A stretch of DNA of 32,476 nt from Chara braunii (taxonomy: Eukaryota; Streptophyta; Charophyceae; Charales; Characeae), in the NCBI GenBank assembly GCA_003427395.1, contig BFEA01000374.1, positions 254,803-287,278 of the forward strand, in the 5' to 3' direction. The translations under genes and the position numbers were made by a program. Under the pieces are notes generated by a model. The model was not told the DNA's origin. It was given only the letters and a program-made list of their open reading frames with translations, and made no database searches. Every line of letters starts with the position of its first letter. Positions within the stretch are counted from its first letter, which is position 1. This document shows, one piece after another, positions 9,343 to 19,375 of this stretch.

Positions 9343-10494
9343 CTAAGGCCTTCTTGCTAAAGGTCTCAAAGGTTGATACGCTAGTCGAGCCTCGCTGGCT
9401 AATAGGTTCTTGATGTTTGTGGGAAGACATCTTAAGAACATGGTCAACAAGACCTGTTGATTGTACTCAACCCCGGGGACGACAACCAATCGCTCTACAG
9501 CTGAGGTGAGCTCGCAGACAGACTTGTACTTTCTAGTATCAAGCTTCAACAACCCACCAGTGGCAATATGTGCCTGTTGGGGGTTGTGCCATCACGCTTC
9601 CACTAGATCCATAAAGCTCTCCAGGGTATGGGTCTTCGCCCAGTCACCCATGTTCCTGCCGAATCCCTTTGAGGCCACCAATCCATTTAGCCAGTTAGCT
9701 GCTGATCCCTCTAAATAGGAAGCAACAGTTATCACTTCCTCCTCCACCAATGTCCTCTTCGCCCTCACCCACACTGGCATCGTTCTCAACCAAGTGTCGA
9801 GAGCCTCATCCTTCTTGTCTCCTGAGAAGGTTGGAGGTGGTTTCAGTGGGGTCTTGGGGTACCAAGGCTGTTGCTGTCCCGCTGGTGGGATAGGTGGCGG
9901 CTGTGGTGTAGCTCCAGCCGCTGGACCAGAAGATGAAGAAGCAGCAGTCTGTGCTACTGCTGCTGATATACCGCTTGGTGTGGTACCAGACTGAGGCAGA
10001 TAAGGGCATGTCATCGTTGAGAATGGCAGCAATGGCAAAGCTGCTGGCCTGACTCCTGGGCTGTGCATGGCGTTCAGGATCTGGTCCAAGGTGTCCTGGA
10101 TAACGTCCAGTTTGTTGTCCATGTGTGCGTGCATGGATAGGATGCTCGCCTTAAGAATCCTTGCGGTGTCTTTGAGGGCCGAGTCATCTAACCTCTCTAA
10201 TGCAGCTTTGTTTGCCTCTTTACTCTCTAGTCTGATACTTCTATTTCTGATCTCATTCTCCCTGTCGGTAGCTTTCTTAAGTTCCTCCTCTAGCCTTAAG
10301 CGGATCCGCTCTACTTGTTGGAGCTCCATTTGCTCCCTGGTGCGTGGAGGCGGCGAGTTGGACTGCAAGCCCGCCATCTGACTGGCCCCGGACCTCGTTG
10401 TACTGGAAACGGACTGTCCAGTGGTGTCCGACATTCCCAACGAGAAAACGGACGAGGTTGTTGTAGTTGGTGCCGCAGATGTAGCCATTGCCAC
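9343..10494 (-). pseudogene. Gag capsid region, element A
   Basis: The frame opens at an ATG at 10494 (MAMATSAAP) with a Ser/Thr/Pro-rich start, then a Glu/Arg/Lys-rich likely coiled-coil near residues 50-110 (QVERIRLRLEEELKKATD). The retrotransposon gag domain follows: FSGDKKDEALDTWLRTM and SYLEGSAANWLNGLV. An in-frame TGA at 9592-9594 interrupts it after SFMDLVEA; the same frame continues with KLDTRKYKSVCELTSAVERL. A frameshift near 9375 moves the end (KKALDLKATLGGAQ) to another frame. A second ATG at 10488 is equally possible as the start. Confidence 0.85.
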
Positions 10495-12140
10495 TCATCG
10501 ACTAGGCAAACGTTGTCTACACTAGTGTCCACTCTAGAACCTACTGCAACATGCGTCTAGCCGGTTCTAAAAATAAAAATAAAATAAAAATAAACATCCG
10601 ACGAGTTACCTAGACTACCGGTCAAGCGGTATCAAAAGCATTCACACAAATTGTACACAATCTAAGTTGACCTTGATTAGTTTTCTTACAACAGCTTTGA
10701 AGAGAATTGGCTATGGTAGAATACTACAGTTCTAGTCTAGGTTGTCTGTGAGGTGTTAGCAGTCTGTAAACCAACTAATCAAAATAAAATAAACTATGTA
10801 GCAGGTGTATGCACAATGGGTATTGTTGTGTCACACTGTTGAGTCTCAATTGGAATCACCCTCCCCTGTATCCAACGTGCGTGTAGGCATCATCAAGCGG
10901 CAGTGTCTAAGGTGTGCATTAGTGGCCCACCCCTGTGCCCAAGGTGTATGTTTATGACCAGCCTGCCCGTTTTTCACCCTCGTGTGCAACGAGCCTTACG
11001 TCTGACTGATCTGGCTGATCAAGAGGCAGTTTAAGGACAACCCCCACGGTCCTCAGGAATTATTTTATGTCGCAATCAGGATGACGATCACAACCAATGG
11101 ACAAATCAGACACCCGCCATAAATGTTTCTAGACGGTCTGGAGAGCGTCTGCATAGGACTGGTCAGTCCGCACACCCATTTTATCAGCGCAGCAAAGAGC
11201 CTTCAAAGGACAAAGCAGCAAGGCCTGCGTGTAACACTCCCATGGGTTGGCATGGTGACCGTGATCCGTGCTTCGACCAAGGCCCTTCAAAGGCATCGCC
11301 CTATCCTTCCAGACGCGCCACCGGGAAGAATGTCGTCTCTCAAGGTAAAGTGCTCACGACTCCTCACACAAAAGAGAGGACACTCAAGGTTGGACTCACT
11401 TCCTCGCGGTAAGAAGAGATTGAGAGGGTAGATAAGGAATGGGAACAACGTACCTAGAGATAGCTGCCCCCAACCACAGATTTCTCACCAATTGAGCCGA
11501 CGTGCATTTCGATGACCGTTCATAGCCTCGGTACCACCCACAATGCAATGCAATGCCACCTTAGCCAAAATGCCACATCAGCGTGCTCTCATCATCAGAC
11601 ATACATCCGCTGTCGCCACAGCTCCCACGTTGTCGCCACAGCCTTCCAGCAGTCGGCCCCTCTACCTGGGCCCCACTATATCAAGCCAGCGTTTAGGTAT
11701 CCTTACTGCACATGAAGCATCATCAGCGCACCAAGTAACAATGTCGCCAGCGCAAGGTAAGGGTGTCGGTGCGAATACCCTTACAAGGGTATTCGCCCTA
11801 GTTTGTGCATGTAATAGAAAATAAGTTTGATTGAAAGCCTATGTATATCGCGCGAGGCGCGGCTGTGTCTATGGTTTACGTTGACCAGGTGGCTGACTAG
11901 AGCAGAGAGTGTGTGGGCGCGCAAGTTTGAGGCGCTCATGATTCATTTTCTTATTGATGACTGTGGAGTTGGCATAGTTGTCGGCCAAGTTTTTATTTCT
12001 GATTAAACTAGGATTAAAAAAATTATGTTTTATTGACCAATTGCGCTTGTCTGTGACTTGTGCGTTCGTGCGGACGACGACATCAACAACAATGCGATTT
12101 TGAAATGTTTAGTAGACCCGCGCGTCATGCAGTACCCATC
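10495..12140. other. Unassigned DNA upstream of element A gag
   Basis: By position this should include the leader and 5' LTR of element A (minus strand), but I found no match to the other LTRs and no convincing PBS in the minus sense. A/T-rich tracts (AAATAAAATAAAAATAAAC) lie at 10567-10600 and 10782-10795. The perfect palindrome at 11771-11796 is the main structural feature. ORFs are short and unremarkable. Confidence 0.4.
11771..11796. repeat. Perfect 12-bp inverted repeat
   Basis: GCGAATACCCTT (11771-11782) and AAGGGTATTCGC (11785-11796) separated by AC. The short spacer makes a cruciform or hairpin possible. A loose echo of the arm (GTGGGTATTCGCCAC) occurs at about 12727-12741. Confidence 0.9.
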
Positions 12141-12147
12141 TATATAG

Positions 12148-12462
12148 GTGTCTGTTAATACTAGACCCAGCCTTGGGCCTAATACTATTGGTTACGGTGT
12201 CAGACTCTCATTCGGGAGGTTCAGGGATCGAGATCGAGCGGCGATGACTAGGAGATATCAGGCTAGCACGAAGGAACCGAGGGATCGAGGGCCCGGTGGG
12301 GCTATCCCCCTTGGTTTTGCCGTCGACAGCATAGGAACGGTGCTAGCGGGTTCTTTTTCCTCGATTCGTCATATTCTGACAATTAAAATTTTCTGAATAT
12401 TTTATTATTCATTGTCGTATTATCATTATTATTTTATGCAGTGGCTTTTTTTTTTTTTTTTT
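12148..12462 (+). mobile_element. tRNA-like SINE fragment with T-rich end
   Basis: TTGGTTACGGTGTCAGACTC followed by ATTCGGGAGGTTCAGGGATCGAGATC resembles the D-arm to T-arm part of a tRNA of the long-variable-arm type, with GGATCGAGATC as a decayed B box. The body runs about 150 bp to an ATT-rich end (TATTATTCATTG, ATCATTATTATTTTATG) and a 17-T tract at 12446-12462. The acceptor stem cannot be closed. It could be a tRNA pseudogene rather than a SINE. Confidence 0.4.
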
Positions 12463-13895
12463 GACTTGGACGCGGCGCTGGATTTAGAGATCGTACGGCG
12501 GTCGAGGACCTTGAGTTTTGGGTTGACCTACGGGTTCTTGTAGGTTCGGGATATTTGGGCGGGGAAAATTAACGTGCATACGAGCCGGGGGAATGATTAG
12601 CCCATGATGCGGAAGGGACCTGAATGGCAGGCCTTCTACGAGTGTACACCCACCAGCCATGATTTGTTGAGAATAAGTGTAAGTATGCCCGCGGGACCTT
12701 CTCCACTTCGGTCTTTAGAATTCTCATGTGGGTATTCGCCACTACCACCGACCCCAGCACCAGGCCCGGGCCGCCTAAGCCCACGCTTGGGCTTTACAAC
12801 AAGTCGCGCCCTCTACTCCGCATTGGGGCTGTCCCTGGGGGAATTTGCCTATATGGAACTCGGGGCGGTGGTGGGCTTGCTAGAATGAGGCACGCAGGAG
12901 GAGGCTGTAGGGGGTTGGCAGTGATACCAGCCAGAAACACTGCTTGTCGGACAGGGTACAGGGACGAAAGACTAATCGAGCCCATTTGCTAACCGGCCGC
13001 TTTCGGAATATCGACCACGATAGACCTGTCCGAACTGTGCTGGGCGTTGCGAAACAGCTACGGCCGGTTGCTGCTTCAGTAGCAAGAGAGACGAGGCGGA
13101 AGAGGTAAGCAGAAGGGAAAATGAATCAGGACGCATTCTCTGCGTCGGGTCCATTCGAGGGAGCGAGTTATGGAGAGAAATAGCGGAGGTGGTGGACGCT
13201 GCGCTGTGGAGTTGAGCCGACATCAATGAGGCAGAGTGGAAAGTTGCTGGCAGTAATCGGGGAATAGGTGGGAGGCTTCGAATGAACCTAGACACGGATC
13301 TGCGCTAGGTGCATTTGAAAACGAAGAAGGTGGTGGAGAAAACGAGCAGGGCGCAACGAGAGAGGGATAACTCGCGCGATTCTTAATACAATCGGGCGAA
13401 TGAAGGACGAAGATGGGGGTTTCCGAGGCTGGCGACCCTGAATCTGAAGCCAAATTAGTATGAAAGTTAGTGAAGAGTTAGTGGGAGAAGATGTTGTGCG
13501 GAGAGGTCGAAAGAGATGGGATATGGCGGAGTGAAAAATCGATACCTCACTCGATCCTCCACAAAATCGAGCGAAGTAAGGTGATAGATCGAGGTTTTAG
13601 ACGCATGCGAGTACAATTACGAGGTTACTTTTGGTGTTAGAGGTGTAGAATAGGAGATGAGAGAGATAGGGCGTGCGCCGAGAAGTCGAGAAGGTGTTGA
13701 GGAGGAAAGACAAGGTAAAAGTTGATGTAACTCGGTCATTCGTTGATCGTTTTGAACGATCTAAGAGTCAAATCGGGGGTTTTGGATTGTCGCAAGTCTA
13801 ATGGCTGCGCCAGTTTTTCGTTTAAAGCAAATGATTCATCAGTATCAGCTGATGGGGCAGCGCGTATGTGAAAGTTGGAATGGCAATGAAGTGCA
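12463..13895. other. Unassigned DNA, no gene seen
   Basis: No domain, RNA gene or repeat family recognised. Purine-rich stretches dominate 13080-13720. ORFs on both strands are short and show no conserved motif. This may be the flank of the repeat that carries the following hairpin array. Confidence 0.4.
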
Positions 13896-14124
13896 ATGAA
13901 TCTTCCCCCGCTTTAGCGGAAGATTCATCCTCAGTTGGCACATTTGGTGGATGATGGAGGGATCGAAATGTTTACCTAGTCGGAGGCGAGAGGAGTTGCA
14001 CGGTAGGAAGCGAGTATCTTCCCCTAATCCTTCGGAAGATACATTCGATTTTGCTCATACTGTCGGTGGAAGTAGCGCAGGGGCTGCCGCAGGGTTGGAG
14101 ACTTACCTGGTGGCCAGGTGCATT

Positions 14125-14180
<56 letters not shown>

Positions 14181-14798
14181 CACCTCGAACTGGCGATGCA
14201 GGATGAACCGAAAGTCGAGCTACGGTGCCAAACGACGAGGCGCAATAACGGGGGAACTTCCCGTGTATCTGTCCCGATTCTAGGGGCAGATTCAATCTCT
14301 TTTTGCACATTTGGTGAGTAGTGGAGAGGGGATCGATAACCACGCACTCTCACTTGTTGTCGCGGTCTGTTGTTTTAACCCCATTGGTGTTCGACAGGAT
14401 CACGACTGTGAAGCTTCTTCGAGATCGCCATCACGATCTCAATGTTACTCGATGTTATTCGTTGGAGTTGCGCTGCTAGTCCTCGTACTCGTCCGGGTAT
14501 TTGTCATTCGCAATTGCCATCATCATCGACCGGCTCATCGTGTTCGCACGAGTGTTTGAAGTCCATGATGTTGCTGTCACCCGCGTGGTCGGATGCGACA
14601 ACGAGATAGGACAAAGAAGGAGAGAGTAGGGATAACGAAGGATCAAGAAGGAAGTCGGCACTTACCTGTATGAGAACGATGCACCTTCCTGTGTTTTAGC
14701 AAAAGGTTCACTCTCATTTTGCACGTTTGGTGAAGTGGTGCTTGTATGGCCCCTGCGTATGACTTCGATGTATTTCCCACCTTCTAGTGGAAATGCAT
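13896..14798 (+). repeat. Array of five hairpins followed by a shared downstream motif
   Basis: Stems: ATGAATCTTCC 13896-13906 with GGAAGATTCAT 13918-13928; GTATCTTCC 14014-14022 with GGAAGATAC 14034-14042; ATCTGTCCC 14267-14275 with GGGGCAGAT 14283-14291 (one G-T); weak ACCTT 14683-14687 with AAGGT 14703-14707; ATGTATTTCC 14768-14777 with GGAAATGCAT 14789-14798 (one G-T, one extra C). After units 1, 3 and 4 comes a motif close to TTTTGCACATTTGGTG; units 2 and 5 have decayed forms. Stems differ in sequence but remain paired. A related hairpin lies at 26055-26089. Function unknown. Confidence 0.75.
14127..14176. repeat. (AG)25 microsatellite
   Basis: Fifty bases of uninterrupted AG. It lies between hairpins 2 and 3 of the array and creates the Arg-Glu repeat ORFs seen in translation, which are not genes. 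Confidence 0.97.
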
Positions 14799-15636
14799 TC
14801 TTATTTTGTCTGAATGTGGGCACAACTTTAGGGTAAGTACGTGCACGTGATGCTGGCCCGCGTATCTGAGAGTGCTCCCGCAGCTACTGCTGAAGAGCAA
14901 CAAAAGGAAGGAGCTACGGTCATTTGACCGTCCGTCACTATTGAGCAGCACTCTGCTGTACTTTTCCCTGCTGTGTTTTTATTGCCCTTTCGATGTATTG
15001 CTGAGCAGTGTCGAGCTTGTTACTGCACGAAGCTGCTGTGAAGCGTAATACTCCTTCGACTTGGTAAGTCTTATTGTTAGCTGAGATGCAGCTCGAGGAG
15101 TCTTTTGAATCTGGCTGGCTGCAAAGCTTGCTGCGCTTGCTACTTGCAGGGTTGTTGTGCCATTGCTAATCTGAACATTCTACTGTGTACTACTGTTATC
15201 TGCTAGGCATAGTTTTGTTGTGTCTCAGTTGCTGAGTTTCGGGTTGTGCTGTGTTTCGACGCTGTTGTGCTCCACCGAGCATTAGAGCTGTATCTTTTTG
15301 TTGTGCATCCGCCGTTTTTGTTGAGCTGCGCTGTGCAGCGCTAAGTCAACTGTGTTTTGCTGTGTTTTCGCGTCCTTTCCCATCCTTTTTCATCTTGGCC
15401 CAGACCCACCTTCAACTCCTCTGCCAGACCTGTGAGGGAAGTACCTAGAGAGACTCTAACACAAGTAGTCTCTGGACAGCTACCTAGACACTGGTCAACA
15501 ACCTCTGCCATAAACACATGTGCTTTGGGAGTTTCTTTGTGGTGCGCGCACTCTTCTCTACATGGTCTAGGCGTAAGGGCAGTTGCAACCCCTACCAGCG
15601 GTTGGCTTTTGCTGCCTGAGTAGCAGCTCCCTGGCA
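14799..15636. other. Unassigned DNA, TGCTG-rich, no gene accepted
   Basis: From 14880 to 15370 the plus strand is rich in GCTGTG, TTGCTG and CTGTGTT words, giving low sequence complexity. From 15370 to 15636 both strands have ORFs of about 90-98 codons that overlap; neither shows a recognisable domain. Confidence 0.4.
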
Positions 15637-15661
15637 TTTTTTTTTTTTTTTTTTTTTTTTT
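15637..15661. repeat. T25 homopolymer
   Basis: Twenty-five consecutive T. It could be a retroposed poly(A) end in the minus direction or simple slippage. It separates unassigned DNA from element C. Confidence 0.95.
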
Positions 15662-15731
15662 ACCACTCCCCTGGTGATGCTAGAGGTGCTGGTGGAATCA
15701 GCCATCTCTAGCACCCCCAGGCAGGCTCCAT

Positions 15732-15960
15732 CTATTGGTGGGGAGCAGCACCTGCTGGAAACCGGGTCCAGCGTCCCTTATATTTGGGGCAGTATTTAAT
15801 GATGTGCCCCGGATCACTGCAATAGATACAATGATCCTGGTCTATTCTCCTCTGCCACACTGTCTGTTCTAAGCCGAACTCTTCCCAGGGTCTGCCTTGC
15901 GGCAAGCCAGGGTGCCATTCACCCCTCCTGGGAGGTAATCGGTTGAAGACGTAGAATTCT
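15732..15960 (-). pseudogene. Gag zinc knuckle of element C, inverted relative to its pol
   Basis: The minus-strand frame holds CIYCSDPGHIIKYC, a CX2CX4HX4C knuckle, preceded by RPWEEFGLEQTVWQRRI, which resembles the conserved VWRDR region before the knuckle in elements A and E. In an intact element this would sit upstream of protease on the same strand. Here the protease begins within about 20 bp but on the opposite strand, so an inversion breakpoint lies near 15960-15975. Confidence 0.75.
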
Positions 15961-15966
15961 TTAGAG

Positions 15967-16545
15967 GCAGGGTAGGGGCCCTTATAGATAGTGGGGCCAC
16001 CCGTAGCTATATCAGTTGAAAAGCGTTGCACAAGCTGAAGCTTAATCTAAAGGTCTAGAAAATAGGAGAACCTATAGTCAGTATCCTCGCAGACAATCGC
16101 ATTATGCGAGTCAAGGATTATGTCGAGGGAGTCCAAACATATTTTCGCCTAGAGAAAAATGAGAAGGTAGAGAGAGTTCTCCATTCCCTGATTCTCCTTG
16201 TAGAGGACAATCTCCCATTCGATATGGTCATGGGAATGGATTGGGAAGAGGCAACAGGGGCCACACTCCATATGTGAGAGCATGAGATTAGGCTCCCTAG
16301 TCCATCAGGCGAAGTTAAGATTGCTCGCCTGTTTCATGTGTCAGGGGTAGACAACCCTCTGACACATTGTTGTTTCAGCGCTCTCGCGTTCGCGTGATTA
16401 ATAAAGAAGGAACAATTAGAAGAATGGGTTTTTGTGGCCTATGTTAGGCCTGTCACTGAGCCCAAGGAAGAGGATCCCACTAATCCAACTATTGCCAAGC
16501 TGCTGGAAGAATATGTTGACTTGTCTGAGCTGCCTACTGGGTAGT
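15967..16545 (+). pseudogene. Protease and pol linker of element C
   Basis: The plus-strand frame beginning CTTATAGAT at 15981 encodes LIDSGATRSYIS, an intact retropepsin catalytic motif (DSGAT at 15987-16001). It goes on to EPIVSILADNRIMRVKDYV and NLPFDMVMGMDW, the second half of the fold. The frame has in-frame stops at 16017 (TGA), near 16056 (TAG), 16275 (TGA) and near 16396 (TGA), then reaches LEEYVDLSELPTG, where a TAG and frameshift at about 16542 break it from RT. A different subfamily from A, B and E. Confidence 0.8.
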
Positions 16546-16945
16546 ACCACGACCAATCCAGCATCACATTGAGATAGAGCCTGGCAGTAGGACTCCTAAG
16601 GGAGCCATCTATATAATGTCCCCAAGGGAGCTTGAGGAGTTGCGCAAGCAGCTAGATGAGCTCCTCGAGAAGGGTTGGATTAGGCCCAGATCATCTCCGT
16701 TTGGAGCATCTGTTCTGTTTGTCCCCAAGGAGGAGGAGGGAGAGCGACGAATGTGCATTGACTATAGGGGTTTTAATGTCGTCACATTAAAGAATGCAGA
16801 ACCACTACCTCGTACAAATGATCTGTTAGATCGGGTGCAGGGCTGCAAGTACTTCTTTAAGATAAATTTGAAATCTGGTTATCATCAGATAGAGGTGTAT
16901 CCTGATGATTAGTACAAGACGACATTTAAGACTAGATATGAGTAC
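16546..16945 (+). pseudogene. RT N-terminal half, element C
   Basis: Motifs in order: [92 protein letters not shown] and YHQIEVYPDD. A TAG at 16910-16912 stands where His or Gln is expected in the D-x-H/Y-K-T-x-F-x-T-R-Y motif. Sequence similarity ends at TRYEY, just before the YLDD palm motif, where the LTR of element D appears to begin. Most likely truncated by that insertion; the rest is not found downstream in the window. Confidence 0.85.
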
Positions 16946-17302
16946 TGCAACGGGCCTCTATCTACCCTGGCCTACAACCAAGGCCTATTCAGCTATTTGC
17001 TTGTTCGGCCTGTGGTACCAGGCCGTGGCCTGACCCCACAGGCCGTGTGCTGTTTTTAGTCCAGTTCAGTCCTGCCCGGTACCACTGTCGGTACCAGGCC
17101 AGTGCAGTCCAGTCCAATCAGTCCGCTGGGGGTATACCCGAGTTGCAGTCTGTATTTCGATCATTCTTCATTTGCAATCTTTGGAGTACGTGCGTGTAGA
17201 GTTTGCGTTGGAGTTGCACTGTCCTTTCCAGCTCCATCTCCATCTCCTTCATTCTCATCCCTTCTTTGATCCTGACAGACCGCCATCCCGGCGGGTCCGT
17301 CA
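16946..17302 (+). mobile_element. Probable 5' LTR of element D
   Basis: It starts TGCAACGGG where element C RT homology stops and ends CCGTCA three bases before a primer binding site, giving TG...CA ends and a length near 357 bp. It contains palindromic words: GGCCTG-TGGTAC-CAGGCC, GGTACC twice, and near its end a hairpin pairing GACAGACCGCC with GGCGGGTCCGTC imperfectly. An alternative start is TGAGTACTG at 16939. No second copy of this LTR was found in the window. Confidence 0.5.
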
Positions 17303-17305
17303 AAC

Positions 17306-17317
17306 TGGTATCAGAGC
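17306..17317 (+). promoter_or_regulatory. Primer binding site, initiator tRNA-Met type
   Basis: TGGTATCAGAGC is complementary to the 3' end of plant initiator tRNA-Met, the usual primer for minus-strand synthesis in plant LTR retrotransposons. It fixes the end of the 5' LTR and the plus orientation of element D. Confidence 0.85.
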
Positions 17318-17974
17318 AGGCGTTTCTTCCTGCTCCCCTCCCCCACCCACCCCCTTCATTATTTCACACGTGGCTTGAGCCAAAAAAACTCGCTACTTCA
17401 CTTTTATTATAACATCGGTGCACATTGTAATTTTTTGTTCTAATAAAGAAAGTCATAAAAATATTTGTGTTAATAATCAAATTATCCTTCAACCTTTCTT
17501 TAAAGTTTCCAGTGGTGATCTTATTTCTATTCAACAAAATTGCAAATCAACCATCAAACAAAATATAAGATATAACCGAATTTTAAAAAACAAACCATCT
17601 CATTTATTAATCATAACTTTTGCATCCGGTGCCCAAATGTTTTCATCTTTAGCTTGTTAGAAAGCTCTCGACGAGTCGTTTCCAACGAGCCATAGAATGT
17701 TTAAATTATTTGCTAGTTTTGGAGCTGCAATCGTTCAAAGATTGCAATGTTTTTTTCACAACTCCAAAATCGCGCGCGCTCGGTTTTTTGACGAGCGCTA
17801 TTTCTGCAAGCCGCGGCTGAAGTCGCGTCATATCTCGTTGGAAGCGCCTTTGAAAATTCTTTCCAACAAGTCCTTTTTTGCCAAATTCTGTCCAACGGAT
17901 CAGAAGTTATTGGTAAAAAACGGATCTCCCCTCTCTCTCCTCTCTCCCTTCCCGTAACCATTAGCGTGCCACGT

Positions 17975-18024
17975 GGCAACAGTTGAAGACCCCCCTGGCT
18001 AGGGGGCTGCTCTACATTGAAGAC

Positions 18025-18055
<31 letters not shown>

Positions 18056-18260
18056 GTTTTTGGCAGATCTGATCCTCTCTGTTCAGATCCAACTGCTTCA
18101 ACAACAGTTGTGTAGAAAATCAAGACCCCCTGAGATAGGGGGTTGCACTACAAGTGCAGAGGGTGAGTTTGGGAGATCAAGATCTCTCCCAAACCCTCTA
18201 CTTTGCAGATCTGATCAGTCTTATCAAATCTTTCTGCATTGCTGCCAGCTTTGCAATATT
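17975..18260 (+). repeat. Diverged tandem duplication, about 145-bp unit
   Basis: Unit 1 begins GAAGACCCCCCTGGCTAGGG near 17985 and unit 2 AAGACCCCCTGAGATAGGG near 18122. Both continue with GGGGNTGCNCTAC and later with GCAGATCTGATC (18064 and 18207). Unit 1 carries an expanded (TTA)n at 18027-18055. Unit 2 instead holds a long hairpin, GTTTGGGAGATC against GATCTCTCCCAAAC, around 18168-18194. Confidence 0.65.
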
Positions 18261-18359
18261 TTGAAGAGCCCTTCTTCCAAGGGGTAGCTTGAAGGCCAAG
18301 ATCCATTGGATCTTGGTGATTTTTCTGCTTTTGGCTACCCAAGAGCTTGGTATCACCTC

Positions 18360-18790
18360 TCCTTCACTAATCCACTCTCTCACCCCCTTTGCTCTCTCCC
18401 CTTTCCATCCTCTATTTATCTTTTTCTAACTGTATCACTAGTCTTTCACCCTCTCTCACTCTCCTCTCCTCGTCTTCACTTCTCTCCCACTCTCCTCTCC
18501 TCTTGTCTTCACTTCTCTCCCCACTTTCCCACTGCTCTCCCTTATCCCTCACTCTTCACTCATTTTCCACCATCTTTTTCTTTTTCTTTACTCACTCTCT
18601 TCCAATAATCTTTCCTTCTCCTCCCCACTTTTCTCATCACTTTCTCTCCCATTCTCCCACCCTACTCTCCCCCTTCCCTCCCCCAACTACAACCCCATCA
18701 TCCCCCCCATCTCCCACTTCAATTTTTTTCTCTTTCTGACCTATTTCTCTCTTTCTTCTTCACTTTTGCATCCCCCTTCCCCCCCAACTT
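18360..18790 (+). repeat. Pyrimidine (CT-rich) tract
   Basis: About 430 bp in which the plus strand is very largely C and T, with repeated CTCTC and TTCTC words, ending in a T run at 18796-18812. Ser/Pro/Leu-rich ORFs across it are composition artefacts. Such a tract can adopt triplex-like DNA structure. Confidence 0.85.
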
Positions 18791-18911
18791 TGAATTTTTT
18801 TTTTTTTTTTTTAAATTTAAATTCTCTTTTCTTCAAAAATTCGAATTTTTTTATTCTCTACTTCTTTTCTCATTTTTTCGATTTATTTTATTTTTATTTT
18901 TTATTTATTCT

Positions 18912-19210
18912 GAAAATTCCTAGGCTACCAGCCGGGCCGCCCGGGTTCCGAGTGGCCAGCCCATGCAAGGACCAGGGAAGGTCCTGGCAAAAAAAAAAAA
19001 AAAATCCAAAAAATCCATAAAAAACCTATGTTATGCAAAAAAATAAATTGAACAACTTTTGCCTCTGGGTCACATTAAAATTCTTCATCAAATTCAAAAT
19101 AAAAAATAAAATTTAAAAATATTTATTTTTATTTTTATTTTTATTTTTTAATGTTTTTGGCCCGGTCGGGCAAGTGACCCTGGGCCACTCTGGTAGCCTA
19201 CGAAAATTCG
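18912..19210. repeat. About 300-bp inverted-repeat unit
   Basis: TAGGCTACCAG at 18921-18931 is the exact reverse complement of CTGGTAGCCTA at 19190-19200, and the flanks extend the match imperfectly (GAAAATTC against GAAAATTC in opposite sense). Inside are AGTGGCC/GGCCACT, placed slightly asymmetrically, and a GGACC-AGGGAA-GGTCC hairpin at 18970-18985. The centre is A/T-rich with a 16-A run. It could be a small MITE-like or foldback unit. No target-site duplication could be fixed. Confidence 0.5.
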
Positions 19211-19245
19211 AATTTTTCTGCGGCACCTCTATATCTGTGTAGGAC

Positions 19246-19375
19246 TTAGTTATTTCAGCTCTCGGCGCACATTTTGACCCTGTGGGGGTAATGAAGTGTT
19301 GTTGAAATTTTTAGTTATTTCAGCTCTCGGCGCACATTTTGACCCTGTGGGGGTAACGAAGTGTTGTTGAAATTT
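19246..19375 (+). repeat. Two near-identical 65-bp tandem units
   Basis: TTAGTTATTTCAGCTCTCGG begins at 19246 and 19311; the units differ at about one position (GTAATGAAG against GTAACGAAG). Two older relatives follow at about 19415-19470 and 19585-19665, sharing GACCCCATGG or TACCCCATGGGG and GAAATGCTGCCGAAA. The shared word, reversed, is the core of the array at 23124-23910. Confidence 0.9.

Larger units (their letters stand above)
7675..10494 (-). mobile_element. Element A: 5' half of a Ty3/gypsy retrotransposon
   Basis: Minus-strand gag, zinc knuckle, protease and the first part of RT, related to element E but clearly a separate subfamily. It ends inside RT at the junction with element B. 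Its own RNase H, integrase and 3' LTR are not in the window, and no 5' LTR could be recognised above 10494. Confidence 0.7.

Noticed and set aside
10627-10639. CGGTATCAAAAGC as a primer binding site
   Set aside because: It resembles the tRNA-Met PBS only in the plus sense, opposite to element A, and lacks the starting TGG; no LTR end precedes it on the plus strand.
13951-14343. ORFs with Arg-Glu or Ser-Leu repeats
   Set aside because: Produced by the (AG)25 tract; no domain in the flanks.
15341-15637. Overlapping ORFs on both strands of 88-98 codons
   Set aside because: No recognisable motif in either; the two overlap almost fully, so at most one could be real and I cannot support either.
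18306-18739. Ser/Pro/Leu-rich ORFs
   Set aside because: Composition artefacts of the pyrimidine tract.
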